Below, one piece after another: positions 33,507 to 43,760 of a stretch of 64,000 bases of DNA. A program made the position numbers and the translations under genes. Each line of letters opens with the position of its first letter. Within the stretch, counting starts at the first letter, position 1. The notes below the pieces were generated by a model, which saw nothing but the letters and a program-made list of their open reading frames with translations, did no database searches and was not told the origin of the DNA. The stretch is from Phytophthora sp. 'mugwort' (taxonomy: Eukaryota; Oomycota; Peronosporomycetes; Peronosporales; Peronosporaceae), in assembly GCA_033558025.1 (NCBI GenBank), contig JAUCEF010000014.1, positions 3,968,001-4,032,000 of the forward strand. Direction: 5' to 3'.

Positions 33507-34286
33507 ATGACTACGATCACTAAAATCATGACGTGTCTAGCTTTAGTGCTGGTCCCTTCACTGGCGGTCATTCCTCCTGCAGTCATCCCGTCGACCTTCG
33601 AAGCAGTTTATAACGACTTGTTCAAGCACGACGTGGTTGACGATGCAAAGAAAGCCGGATCCATCCCTTCGGGTGGATTGAAGATCCTTGTCATTGACCT
33701 GCAAGTGAGTCTCCACCCTGGGGGCTCACTGGCAATCCCAACCGCCAAAGAAGACGCTGCCAGAATTGCAGCTTCATTTTCTAACCACACGTCCGAGTTG
33801 TCCCAAGTTGTGCTGACGATGGACTCATACCAGAGATATCACATTGTGCACGGTATTTTCCGGGAGAACGACGCTGGCGGTTCCCCCCAGCCGTTTACGA
33901 CAATCTCGTCCAAGGATATTAAGAACGGGGTCTGGAAACCGCGTGATTCCCGTTTGAACGACTACGTTTTTGCGTACACACAATCGCTCGAGACGAGTGG
34001 CAAGTTCACGTTGGCCATTTGGCCCGAACACTGCCTCATTGGCTCACCGGGGCATAATATTGTCCCGAATGTGCTGGCATCCGCGTTGGAGTGGACGAAT
34101 ACATCGCTCAAGCCGATTCAGTACGTCATGAAGGGTAGCAACCCGTTCACAGAACACTATTCGGCATTGAAGGCAGAGTACGAGCTGCCGTACGACCCCT
34201 CTACACAGGTAAGAAAGATGTTCATCCTGAGTTTGGATAAAGCTGACGATATTTTCGCCGTACTTGCAGCCTTAACACGGCGTTGA
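33507..34286 (+). CDS. Secreted isochorismatase/nicotinamidase-like protein, C-terminally incomplete
   Basis: The ATG opens a signal peptide (about 1-20) followed by an isochorismatase-family domain. The catalytic Asp is in KILVIDLQVS, there is a His-containing DSYQRYHIVH segment, and WPEHCLIGSPG is the nicotinamidase motif. The family's catalytic Cys normally lies further on, in a G-x-A-T-D-x-C-V motif, and this is absent. A plausible 61-nt intron (34209-34269, GTAAGA...TTGCAG) would be followed by sequence whose other frame reads LNTALIKSLQRVARL, as expected for the family, but splicing puts it out of frame with an immediate stop. Read-through gives 259 aa. Either a truncated secreted protein or a pseudogene. 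Secreted isochorismatases are known virulence proteins of oomycetes and fungi, so loss of the active site matters. Confidence 0.8.
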   Translation: MTTITKIMTCLALVLVPSLAVIPPAVIPSTFEAVYNDLFKHDVVDDAKKAGSIPSGGLKILVIDLQVSLHPGGSLAIPTAKEDAARIAASFSNHTSELSQVVLTMDSYQRYHIVHGIFRENDAGGSPQPFTTISSKDIKNGVWKPRDSRLNDYVFAYTQSLETSGKFTLAIWPEHCLIGSPGHNIVPNVLASALEWTNTSLKPIQYVMKGSNPFTEHYSALKAEYELPYDPSTQVRKMFILSLDKADDIFAVLAALTRR

Positions 34287-34620
34287 TCAAATCACTTCAG
34301 CGTGTAGCACGACTTTGACCTTCGCTTGTCTATAATCTGCTGTGCCCCTCTAAAACCTCAAGTCAAATTATACTGCAAATGCGGTCTAGAGGGTAATTCC
34401 GATCTAACTGTGGATAGGCCGTGAGTATGCTGCCGTGGCAATTTGGGTGCGGTCGTCTTTAGACATTGCCTTGCAAGCCTGAATTCCTATCTATCTCAGC
34501 GTTATTGTGCAAACTTAAACGATATTCTTCAATATTAGGACTCCTAGTTTAGTTATCGCTAAGGAATACCAACGAAATACCTATTCTATTGTACAGATCC
34601 AGCTCATGCACTCTGTTCGT
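34287..34620. other. Convergent intergenic region
   Basis: 334 bases between the isochorismatase-like gene and the 3' end of the BAG gene. It contains a decayed remainder of the isochorismatase C-terminal exon up to about 34320; nothing else recognised. Confidence 0.55.
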
Positions 34621-35745
34621 TTACCAGACAAAGCAGTCCTGCGGCTGGAAGAGCGATGCCGGACGGTATCGTAATGGGTGCCGCACTACGTGGTACGGCA
34701 TGCGGATCTGCAGGGTACCGTCCTCGAAAATCTGCTGTGTGGCTTCCTCCATGTCGAGCATATTCCGCGGAAATTGCTCGGCGATCTCAAAGCGGCCGAA
34801 GGTCGGCGCACCGCTGAGACGCGACATCATAATGTCCTTCTGCGTAGGTAGGCGGAAGCCGCTGATACGAAGTACGCCATTAAGTTCGTTCCACTGCACG
34901 CGCACGTTTTGTGGGTCAATGTTGTTCAGACGCGCAATGAGATAGATACCGTCTTGGCGGCGCTGAAGCTGGTAGTACGGCCGCCACACGGGCAGCGAGT
35001 TGACGTCGATGTCCAGGTCTTGTGGGCTCGAAGACGGCTGGAGACGTGGTGACTTCTTCTGCGGAAGAACGATGCCTTCCTCTTCCTCCCCGTCCTCGTC
35101 TTCAGCTTCAACGTCAGACTCTGCCTCGGGTTCCATGGACTCGTCCTCCTTGACGTCCATCGGCTTCTCAATATCTTCGTCTTGAGCTGCTTCCTCCTGC
35201 TCTTCCTCTTCTGCCTCGGACTCACTGTCCTCCTCCTCCTCTTCGCTCTCCTCGAACAGAGCCTTCACATGCATATCATCGGACTCAGAGCCGCTATCAC
35301 TGGGCGTCGAGGGTGCAAGTGTTTGATCCTCGAGTCCACTGAGCGTTCTCTCTCCAAACTGTTTGAGCTTAGCGCATCGTTCCTTGAAAGCGTCGGCCTG
35401 GGGCAGCAGCTTCTGCACGAACACCACCAGCGCCTTGCGCTCCCTCTTGATGTCGGCGTCGCCGTAGCTGAGGACGCCGTCCAGCTCAATGAGGTACCGC
35501 GTGAGCAGCTCCGCCTGCTCCTTAACGCGGTAGTCGAAGGCGCCAAGCTCCAGGCGCATCTTCTTGACGACGGCCGCAGCATCTTGCGACTTAAGCGTCT
35601 GCAGTCGCCACTTGTTGCCGCATACCCTGGCGGCCACATGCCGGTACTGCGCCGGCAGCTTCATGTTGAGCTTGTCCTGCACGTCCTGGACCTTGTGCTC
35701 GATGGTCTGCAGGCGGCTCTTCTCGTGAGATGTCTGGGCCTCCAT
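34621..35745 (-). CDS. BAG domain plus alpha-crystallin-type (HSP20-like) protein
   Basis: 374 aa, intron-less, starting at the ATG at 35745. The frame extends five codons upstream but only with a TTG. Residues about 15-125 are helical and match a BAG domain, including a typical third helix (ELLTRYLIELDGVL...RERKALVVFVQKLL), which binds the Hsp70 nucleotide-binding domain and promotes nucleotide exchange. Residues about 150-225 are a highly acidic linker of E, D and S. Residues about 260-355 resemble an alpha-crystallin beta-sandwich (GIYLIARLNNIDPQNVRVQW, GVLRISGFRLPT and IFEDGTLQIRMPY). The combination suggests a co-chaperone coupling substrate holding to Hsp70. Domain identities come from pattern recognition only. 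Confidence 0.82.
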   Translation of the reverse strand: MEAQTSHEKSRLQTIEHKVQDVQDKLNMKLPAQYRHVAARVCGNKWRLQTLKSQDAAAVVKKMRLELGAFDYRVKEQAELLTRYLIELDGVLSYGDADIKRERKALVVFVQKLLPQADAFKERCAKLKQFGERTLSGLEDQTLAPSTPSDSGSESDDMHVKALFEESEEEEEDSESEAEEEEQEEAAQDEDIEKPMDVKEDESMEPEAESDVEAEDEDGEEEEGIVLPQKKSPRLQPSSSPQDLDIDVNSLPVWRPYYQLQRRQDGIYLIARLNNIDPQNVRVQWNELNGVLRISGFRLPTQKDIMMSRLSGAPTFGRFEIAEQFPRNMLDMEEATQQIFEDGTLQIRMPYHVVRHPLRYRPASLFQPQDCFVW

Positions 35746-35811
35746 TGCTGTGTCTGTCAAGAATGAAACAGAGGTGGCTTTTTGCTGTTGGTGACTTTTT
35801 GCTTGCTACTT

Positions 35812-35830
35812 GGCAAATTGGATAATGGAG
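35812..35830 (-). promoter_or_regulatory. Inr/FPR-like element of the BAG gene
   Basis: On the minus strand it reads CTCCATTATCCAATTTGCC: an imperfect initiator followed by an exact FPR core (CAATTTGCC), 66 bases before the ATG at 35745. Confidence 0.6.
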
Positions 35831-36676
35831 ATGTTGAAGTGGCTAGCGATGGATGGGTCGTTCTGAGTCAGGACTCTTGAGTCTTGACTGCGACAGTCTG
35901 TGACGTTCGAGATGGAGACGCGAACGTTCGAGAGCATACTGGGCTCAGGTCAAACGTAATTCGCAATCAATTCGCACTTAGTATGACACGTATAATCAAC
36001 AAATGATTTCGACAACAAATTCAGCACTACGATTTTCATGGGACTGGAAGTCCGTTTTTTTTTAATTCTACGTCTGCGGCAACAGCGAAACCGGGGGGGG
36101 GGGACTCACAAATCACGGCCGTGACAAGCGAGAATGCAGATGCGCGCACACAGTTTGAATCCACGAACAAGTGATGAACAAGACAGACTATTTCAAGACA
36201 AATCGTTGTTAATAGACTGTGAGTGATGAACGTGAAGTTAACCGAGTGGAAGCTGACGAAGGAGATCTGTACATAACTCAGGGAGCGGGGGTTATGCCAT
36301 TGGATTTCCTTCTCAATCCCATTCTCACTGAGTGGAACGCACGTGTGCGCTAGTTCTGTCGCTCTCTGCTCGGTGCGGACCTCGGTGATTATTCCACGTG
36401 CTCTATAGACTACTGTACCTCTTTCTCTCACACCGCGGGTCCATTCGGGCTCCGGGTTTGCTTCCTGCATATACACATTTGCCAAAATTGACCGCTTAAG
36501 CGGTTCATCCCAATACAATCTTTCGATCATGCTTGGTCTATGTGCTCACAATGAGTTTCATCGTACATTGATTCGATGAAAATTTTGAGACAATACCAAC
36601 ACCGATAAAAAACTAAGCCGACTAAATCTGATGTTACGCACACCACGTTTTAAGTCGAAATCAGGTCCGAGTCGAA
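35831..36676. other. Intergenic region upstream of the first b561 gene
   Basis: A minus-strand frame at 36036-36530 has no recognisable domain and a G-run at 36094-36103; I treat it as non-coding. This is probably a divergent promoter region for the BAG (minus) and b561 (plus) genes. Confidence 0.55.
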
Positions 36677-37459
36677 ATGGCGGACCTTGGGCTGACGGCG
36701 GTGCTGTTCTTGCTGCCGTGCGTCGTCATCCTGGAGCGCTGCATCGCCGATGGCTCGATATTTGCGTTACATCCGGCGATGAACGCAGTGGCGATGCTTG
36801 TTTGCATGCCCAGGTACGTAACGATGCAGTGATAATATAGATATCACGTCTCCCTGACATATTTAATCCGGTGGGTTTGTACTTCATTCAGCGCGCTTCA
36901 AGTCATGTTGCAACGGAAGAACGAGATGAAACACGCGAAGCGGTACGTGATGAGCTCATTTCCATGAGGATACGCGCAGTATTGACGAAGTTACGACCCG
37001 TTGTGTTCCAGTGTCTGGTTGACTAAGCTGCATTTACTCCTGAACGTGTCGGCCGGAGTATTGGTGGTTGCTGCAGGCGTCGCAATGTTCGTCGCCAAGC
37101 GCGACGCTGGCGACGAGCACCTGACGACTCCCCATTCGTGGGCGGCTCTCGTGACAGGCCTGCTCTTCGCGCTCAACGTGTTTCAGGGGATGCTACTGAC
37201 GTTCGAGGGTACGAAGGCCAACTGGCAGTGGAAGGACGAGACGCATGTGCTCACGGGCGTGCTGATCTACATCGGTAGTGTGGTTACCATGCTGTACGGG
37301 TTGCACACGAGCATGTGGGGCGTCCAGAACTTCACCCCGGAGCGGCAGTTCCAGCTCACAATCCTCATCATCGCAGCGCACGTGACCCTTTTGGGGAAGT
37401 TACTGGTGCTGCAGCGTCGAGAGGGTAAAACGCAAGTTAAGGTGGCCAAGGTGGCATGA
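36677..37459 (+). CDS. Cytochrome b561-domain protein, copy 1 (three exons)
   Basis: Exons 36677-36813, 36892-36942 and 37012-37459 (donors GTACGT and GTACGT, acceptors TTCAG and TCCAG) give 211 aa. Several hydrophobic helices carry four conserved histidines in the b561 pattern: FALHPAMNA, TKLHLLLN, TTPHSWAALVTG and ETHVLTGVL. These would bind two b-type hemes for transmembrane electron transfer, typically from ascorbate. A basic stretch (MLQRKNEMKHAKR) lies on the cytosolic loop between helices 1 and 2. A second copy follows 234 bp downstream in the same orientation. Without targeting data, vacuolar or plasma membrane placement is a guess. Confidence 0.87.
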
Positions 37460-37692
37460 AGCAGTAGCAATTAGATGTCCTTATCAGCTTAGGTACCCTC
37501 AATTGAGGCCTCAATCGATGACAAGGATGCGCGTCTGGCATGACATCACGATTACTGCGCGATTGTCATCGTAAACCCCATACAAAAACACAGTCAAACC
37601 CACGTACCCCTATTTTCGTAACTCCCGGGGGTGCTGGTCACAACGCGATTCGCATCCGACACCCCCGGAACGAAGTCCTTGACGTTTTCGTG
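37460..37692. other. Short spacer between the tandem b561 genes
   Basis: 233 bases that must hold the 3' end of copy 1 and the promoter of copy 2; no clear Inr. Confidence 0.6.
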
Positions 37693-38537
37693 ATGGTCAA
37701 GTATCTGGAGTTGCTGGTGCTGAGCGGCCTGCTGGGTGTGCCGTGCGCCACGATCCTGTCCAAGTGCGCGGCGGCGCCGTCTCTGTTCGCCGTGCACCCG
37801 GCCGCCAATGCCGTCGCCTTCCTACTCTGCTTCCCGCTAGGCATCTACGCGATGTTGGAGCGCAAGAGCGTGGCAGACTTCAAGACGCGGTCGGTAGTTT
37901 GAGGCTCTTCAAGCGTTGAGGGGGCTGTAGACTGATGCTATTGCTGTGACGACAGGTTACTGCTGTCCAAGCTGCACATGTTCGCGCAGGTGCTGGCGAT
38001 GTTACTGCTGAGTGTGGGTGGCGCGGCAGCTTACACGGCAAAGAATGCGTACGGCAAAGACCACTTCACGTCTACGCACTCGTGGCTTGCGGGTGTAACG
38101 GCGACGTTATCGACGCTCAACATGCTTGGAGTAAGACTGTAATGCAGTCGCTCACTACGTGGTATTCCGGCGCTAACGTGTGTTGTTCTATTAGGGTCTT
38201 GCCACCACTTTTGGCGGCAAGAAGACGAGCTGGCAGTGGAAGAACCCAGGTCACCGTATCGGAGGCACCCTGGCATTCCTGGGCGGAGGTGCGTTCATCT
38301 ATTAGACATTTTCTTGAGACTAAAAAGGTGTCAAGACTGATCGGTGTTGAATCTGTAGGTTGCAGTGTCATCCTTGGCGTGTACAGCGGCGGTTGGGGCA
38401 TCGCCCAGTTGGGTGAGGACTTGCAGTTCAAGGTGGCGAGCTTTGTCGCTGCTGCGTACTTGCTACTGTTCTTGAAACTCGTGTTAAGCAGCTCGGCGTC
38501 GGTCCCGGTAAAGAAGAGCGACCAAATGATGAAGTGA
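37693..38537 (+). CDS. Cytochrome b561-domain protein, copy 2 (four exons)
   Basis: Exons 37693-37889, 37956-38130, 38195-38288 and 38359-38537 give 214 aa; all junctions are in frame with GT..AG ends. Conserved histidines match copy 1: FAVHPAANAVAF, SKLHMFAQ, STHSWLAGV and PGHRIGGTL. KKTSWQWKNPGHR parallels TKANWQWKDETH of copy 1, showing common descent, but overall identity is clearly moderate. It has one more intron than copy 1, splitting the third-fourth helix region. Expected function is the same transmembrane heme electron transfer. Confidence 0.87.
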
Positions 38538-38847
38538 CTCGTCAAATAGTTCACAAAATATTTTAGTCTCTCCTCACGAAGCATAGTTCATTACGCTACA
38601 CAAGCTCCTGATAATAGCTGATAACTACGCGTACCCTTTACAGAGATATGATTCAATCCATGTTTGTTAACCCAGCTGTTCGACTATAACAAAACTTCAG
38701 CTCTTAAACGTCGTTTGTCTTTTCCGTTAAAACTTGTTGGGGATAACCATCTTTACCGTTGCCAACATCTTTGACGCGAATGGGGGTAGTCTGCTATTGC
38801 TCCTAAGCTTTTCCATCGACTTGGTCCTTTCCGCTGTCTTGAAGGGC
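38538..38847. other. Convergent intergenic region
   Basis: 310 bases between copy 2 of b561 and the minus-strand secreted protein; no feature seen. Confidence 0.6.
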
Positions 38848-39117
38848 TTACTTTCCAGGAACAGCATCCAGTAAGGAAGTCCTCATTTCTTCTTCCGACA
38901 GCGACGTGTCGCTGTTCCCGTCAATGTCCAAGTCATCGTCATCACGATTCGTCCCTAAGTTTTTTTCGAGGTTCTTGTTGCCGTCTTCAGTGCGAAGTCT
39001 GCTGGTGGATTCGAGCGATTCGATCACATGCTCCACAATCCTGTCGGCTGCTGGGGAGGCTGCTCCTCTTGCGAGGATCACGGCCATAGCTGCTAGCAAG
39101 ATGATACCCAAACGCAT
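38848..39117 (-). CDS. Short secreted protein with a near-RXLR motif
   Basis: 89 aa from an ATG. Residues 1-20 (MRLGIILLAAMAVILARGAA) form a clear signal peptide. About 20 residues later comes ESTSRLRTEDGNKN, which differs from a canonical RXLR-EER motif by the lack of one residue or of the first arginine. The rest is acidic (RDDDDLDIDG, SEEEM) without a recognised WY fold. It is either a tiny secreted protein or a truncated, decayed RXLR-type effector gene. No paralogue is visible in the window. Confidence 0.65.
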   Translation of the reverse strand: MRLGIILLAAMAVILARGAASPAADRIVEHVIESLESTSRLRTEDGNKNLEKNLGTNRDDDDLDIDGNSDTSLSEEEMRTSLLDAVPGK

Positions 39118-39454
39118 GCGGTGACAGAAGACCTACGATTTTATGAATTCGCCAAGATATCGGTTTTCCCGCACTGCTTGCTGGTCGGTAAAATACCTAC
39201 ATGAATACAGCACATTGATTCCAAGGCAATGCACCGCGTATTACTGTAATAATCGCTCAGTTTGATGTGTGCATTTTTGGTTGGGGTTGGGGTGACGCCC
39301 TCCCCCGGGACGCGTGGCCAGCATGATGCTAGCCGCGGGCTTCCGGCAGATGCTCGAGAGCATCTGCAAGTCCTTTGCGAGTCTCCACATCCGCTCAACC
39401 GCTGCCACCGCAGTCACCCCCCCTCTCCCCTTCGTCCTAACCAGTCTAACTGCC

Positions 39455-40418
39455 TCCGTATAGGTTCGTTCAATGTCCGATCGCTAAACACCTCTTACAG
39501 GCAAAACAGCACGCTTCCGGACGACCTCAGACGCTTCAAAATTAATGTCGTCGGCCTCCAAGAAACGAAAGTGTACGACGACGACAGGAAACTCATCGGG
39601 GACTCGAAGAAATACACGCTACTCACACTGAAGGACCCAGTAAACGCTACGGGGTCGGCTTCGCCGCCTCCCCCAGACTGGTCCCGTACTACAAGAACTT
39701 CTGGGCGACCACTGCTCGCATCGGCGTCCTCCACCTCCACCTTCCGTACACGGGACGCGTCAACGTCATCACAGCGTACGCGCCGCACGGCGGCCGTCCG
39801 CTAGAAGAGGTGGACAGGTTCTACGACGACCTTCGCGCGACGCTGGACTCGCTCGCCCGCAGGGACATTACGGTCATCGCTGGAGACTTTAACGTGAAGC
39901 TCGGACACCGCATGAGCGGCGAAACATTCCTCGGCGCCCACGCACGCGGGATTCGCAACCGCAACGGGCACGCTCTCACTGCATTTTGTGACTCATATCG
40001 TTTATTTGCTATTAACACAGCATGCCAGAAGCGCGCGACTCACAAGACCACATGGACCCAACGCAGGACGGACTTCTGCATATATAACCAGATCGATTAC
40101 ATTCTTTGTCCGCAGGCGTGCCGCAGGTTCTGCGTGGACGCCAGATCCTGGGGAGGAACACTCACCACTTCGGACCACAAGCTCGTAACGGCGGACTTCG
40201 TGTTCACACACGCCCGAAACCACAGCAGGGACAGCCCTTTCGACTTGCTCGAGAGCGCCTTATTCACGATGAGGATATTCGAGACAAGTTCACGACCGCC
40301 CTCGCACACGCTCTACGGCCGCCAAACAGAACAGACAAGCGCCCCATCCGACAGCAATGGGATGAAACATTCCAGACTATTCGCAGCAAAGCTTAAACAG
40401 TTGTGGGCCTCCACATGA
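39455..40418 (+). pseudogene. LINE endonuclease (APE-like), broken
   Basis: Motifs in order: GSFNVRSL, VVGLQETKV, ITAYAPHG, VIAGDFNVKLG, YNQIDYILC and TSDHKLVTADF, the catalytic signature set of APE-type endonucleases, including the final DH pair. The reading passes between frames 39262-39804 and 39810-40418. Confidence 0.85.
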
Positions 40419-40783
40419 CCCCCACCAGCCCCAAGAAATTTGACAACGACATTCTCCGGGTCCGCTCGACACGCCAACGCAATCTCCAGCTCCGGATCTA
40501 CAACGATCGCACCGCCAACACCGCTGCCCTCCGCATCGAACAGAACGCGATCCTTCACCAAATCCAGTTCAGATACCGAGATCTCGCCAACAAAGCTCTC
40601 GACGACAAGGTCAAAGTCATCGAGAGCAACAGCCACACCGCCCAGTTCTATGAAGCGGTCCGTGCCGTCGCACCCTGCCGAGCGGTACCACTACTGCTCC
40701 GAGACGACGAAGGTTAGTATACCCTGCATCAATTTACAAATAACAATCTCGTTCGTTCCCATTTCCAAGCGCAGTTCTCGATC

Positions 40784-41747
40784 TTGGAGCGACCTTCGGT
40801 CTCACCGAACCTTGAACCACGAGCGCTTTCCTGGTCAATCACACCTGGGGAGTTCGGCCAAGCTCTTCGCCGTCTCAACAACCGACGTGCGTCTGGCCCC
40901 GACGACATCCCCGGTGAACTACTCAAGTACGGGGCGGATGCACTTGCACCCCGTCTCACTGAGATCGTCAACAACAGCTTTGCCTGCGGCGAACCTCTCG
41001 ACGTTGGAGCAGGCACAAAACTCCCCCCCCCCCAAGCCGAACAAGCCACGTGGTCAATGCTCCAGTCTTCGCCCAATTGTCCTGCTAAACACCGTTCGGA
41101 AAGTATCTCGATCGTTGTATTGAACCGCATTTCTCCCGCCGTCGACAAGTTCCTGTCGCCGCACCAGAGCGGCTTCCGGAAACACCGCAACACAGCCGAT
41201 GCTGTATGGACAAATCGCTGGCTAAGTGCGTATGCACAACGCTACTGCGACAGCATCCATATCCTCAGCATCGACCTCTCCAGGGCATTCGACACCATCG
41301 ATAGACAGAAGCTGCTCAAGGTCCTGAAAACTTTCCTGCCCGACAACGAAGTCCGCCTCATCCGGCTCCTACTCGCCAACACGACACTATCCCTGCGTGC
41401 CGGCCGCAACACGCTCGACCCGTTCGAGAGCAACACTGGCACCCCGCAGGGGGACTCACTCTCACCTGTTTTGTTTGTAGTTTTGCGTAGAAGCAGCATT
41501 GCGAGAAGTAGCCAGTGAATTAGATGTACCCTACAGGCTCTTGGAGCAAATGGTCGTGTATGCAGACGACACCGACTTCATCTGCAGAGATCCGGCGATG
41601 ATCGACGGCATCCTCGAACGAGCGCCTGCGTTCCTAGCCCGCTGGTCACTACAGATGAACATCACCAAGACAGAAATCACGGAGATTGGACGCCACACCC
41701 AGCCCAAAGGTGCAACCCGTCTGACACGAGCCACCGACGAACGCTAG
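40784..41747 (+). pseudogene. LINE reverse transcriptase, broken
   Basis: Contains RRASGPDDIPGELLKYG, LSPHQSGFRKHRNT, LSIDLSRAFDTIDRQ, GTPQGDSLSPVLF and, after a frame change, the catalytic YADDTDFIC. A C-run at 41022-41031 sits where the frame is lost in the finger region. Confidence 0.88.
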
Positions 41748-41894
41748 CGCTCAACGAAGAAGCTAGGATCATTCTGGGAGACACCGAGGATGTCACCTGG
41801 CGCAAATCGCTCACCGCCTCATCGCTCCGTCGTCTGTGGACGATCTGGCTCCACCAGCAGCACTACAGACAAGACCCGCGTCTGACTCTACAAC

Positions 41895-42323
41895 TGCTAC
41901 GTGCTACCTGTACTTGTGTACAACTGCGGCACCTGGGCACTCACGACTTCGGAACTCCTCAGCCTCGAAAGCTTCCACCGGCGCCAGCTCCGCAGCGTCC
42001 TGAACATTTGCTACCCCGCTGCCTTGCCAACTCGACACTATACGAGATCTGCCACGAACAGCCACTCTGACACCGCATCAAGGCGGCACGGTGGCCTCTT
42101 GGTCACATTCTACAGCGCCCCGAGATCCCAGCATACGTCCAGATGGCCGCCTACTTCGCCCCAATCGACGCAGGTAAGTGGCGAGGCCGCCTACCTACCC
42201 TACCAAACACTTTCGACGCCGATTTCGTACCCAGCGGCTGCGGCCATCGACTACGCAGCGCCCAAGACCTTGAACACCTACGACGGATCGCCATTGACAA
42301 GACGAAGTGAAAGCGCCTTTTGA
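41895..42323 (+). pseudogene. LINE C-terminal region
   Basis: The frame beginning LPVLVYNCGTWALTT...LESFHRRQLRSVLN matches the conserved region after the RT thumb of many LINEs. It degenerates afterwards. Confidence 0.65.
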
Positions 42324-42420
42324 TTACGATTACGACACTGCCACATGGAGTGGGAGACTCGACATATACGGACACCACTCCATGCCGCCGACTAGCAAAG
42401 TTGATCCTAGCGCAGGCATA

Positions 42421-43760
42421 ATTGGCTACGCGATAATGTACACCATTTCATTGCATTGATGCGTACAAGGAGGATCACTGTTGCATGTCGTGACAAAAAC
42501 ACCAGCAACAGTTCAACTGCGTAATGACAGGAGAACGCGATAAAAACACACAATATTCATTTGATTATGTATTGGAGGGCATACCTTTCGTGGGACATTT
42601 GCATAAATGGACCAGCCGCACTTCGCTTGGCAGAGCGTCCCTTCGGCGCCCTCTAGGTTCGCTTCGCTTTCGGTAAGAAGATTGTACTTTCGGGTGAGTG
42701 CAACGTGCGGCTCGCTAAAGGGCTCGGCGCTGGGCCCGCCTCCGCACATAACGCGCGGCTCTGATCCGCGGGCTCCCCGCTCGGGTTTCGTTTGGCTACG
42801 CGCGCTCGCACCCACTCGCCTTAGTTGGCAATCCTGCTTTTTATGTTTTTATGTGTTATATGTCGCCCCTCCTTTTGGTGTGTTATTAAGGGATTCATCT
42901 CTGTTTTTGATATTTCCTGTATAATCGTATACATCATTACAGATGACGACGGAAAATACATGTACGCAAAATAAAAAAACGCCACCTGACAGATCCATAC
43001 TTCTGATCCGATACAAATAATCAATTCAATCTTTGCCAATGAGCGGAACTTTTATCTCACTTTCTATCTGTTACGGCACTCCTCTTTGCATTGCAGTACT
43101 ATGTACCATTAGCGATGCTTGAGAAATGGTGAATACCTCTCTAAGCTGTAGTTTACTATAGTAATAGTGGACACCATAGACTAGCTGTAGGTGTCTGTGG
43201 ACCAGTTGTCCCAGTACTGCAGCCTCCTAATGCGCTAGCCTCCGAATCTAACTCCCTTCGTATTTCCACACCTTCTGAACAAGCTTTTTCGTCCCTACTC
43301 TTCCTACGTACTTCTCTGACCCAGTTCAAAATGCTACTTTCACATAGTGAGCAGTACCTCCGGAACTAGAACTCGCCTCTAGACACCAAGCCCCTCACCG
43401 CAAAGCTCTCGATATTCCGCAGATAAGCATATTTTTTAGTCGTCTACACGTCAGCCACGAAAAGATCGCTTCGTTCAAAGCCAGCGCTTTCACATGGTCA
43501 TCAGTTTCTTTTTCACAGTTTAGTCAATATTTAGCGATATTTTACCAGCTTTTAAGGACAGGGTGGACGTAAGGTTAGCAACGGTTGGGTGCACTCCCAC
43601 ATGGTACAGATGAGGAGAGGCGCTACAAGTTGGAAGAGACCGACGTAAGGTTTATTGTTGAAATTCAGGTAATAAGCACCAACCAACAATCTAAGTTAGC
43701 CAAACATCGACGAGTAATGAATTAAACTAAAAATTAAGCAATCAACCATATGGAATTAAC
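42421..43760. other. Unassigned DNA between LINE and mariner-like element
   Basis: A GC-rich stretch at 42600-42830 followed by AT-rich DNA. One short stretch (43240-43370) reads faintly like a hAT transposase C-terminus but is too weak to call. Confidence 0.4.

Larger units (their letters stand above)
39270..42420 (+). mobile_element. Non-LTR (LINE) retrotransposon, decayed
   Basis: A GC-rich 5' leader containing a 9-bp-arm hairpin (39348-39367) is followed by an AP-endonuclease domain and a reverse transcriptase on the plus strand, then the usual C-terminal region. Several frameshifts and stops are present. No LTR and no obvious target duplication or poly-A tail was found, so both ends are approximate. 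Confidence 0.85.

Noticed and set aside
36036..36530. 164-codon minus-strand frame
   Set aside because: No motif, contains a homopolymer run and overlaps the likely divergent promoter.
43240..43370. Possible hAT transposase C-terminal remnant
   Set aside because: Only a few residues fit; too weak.
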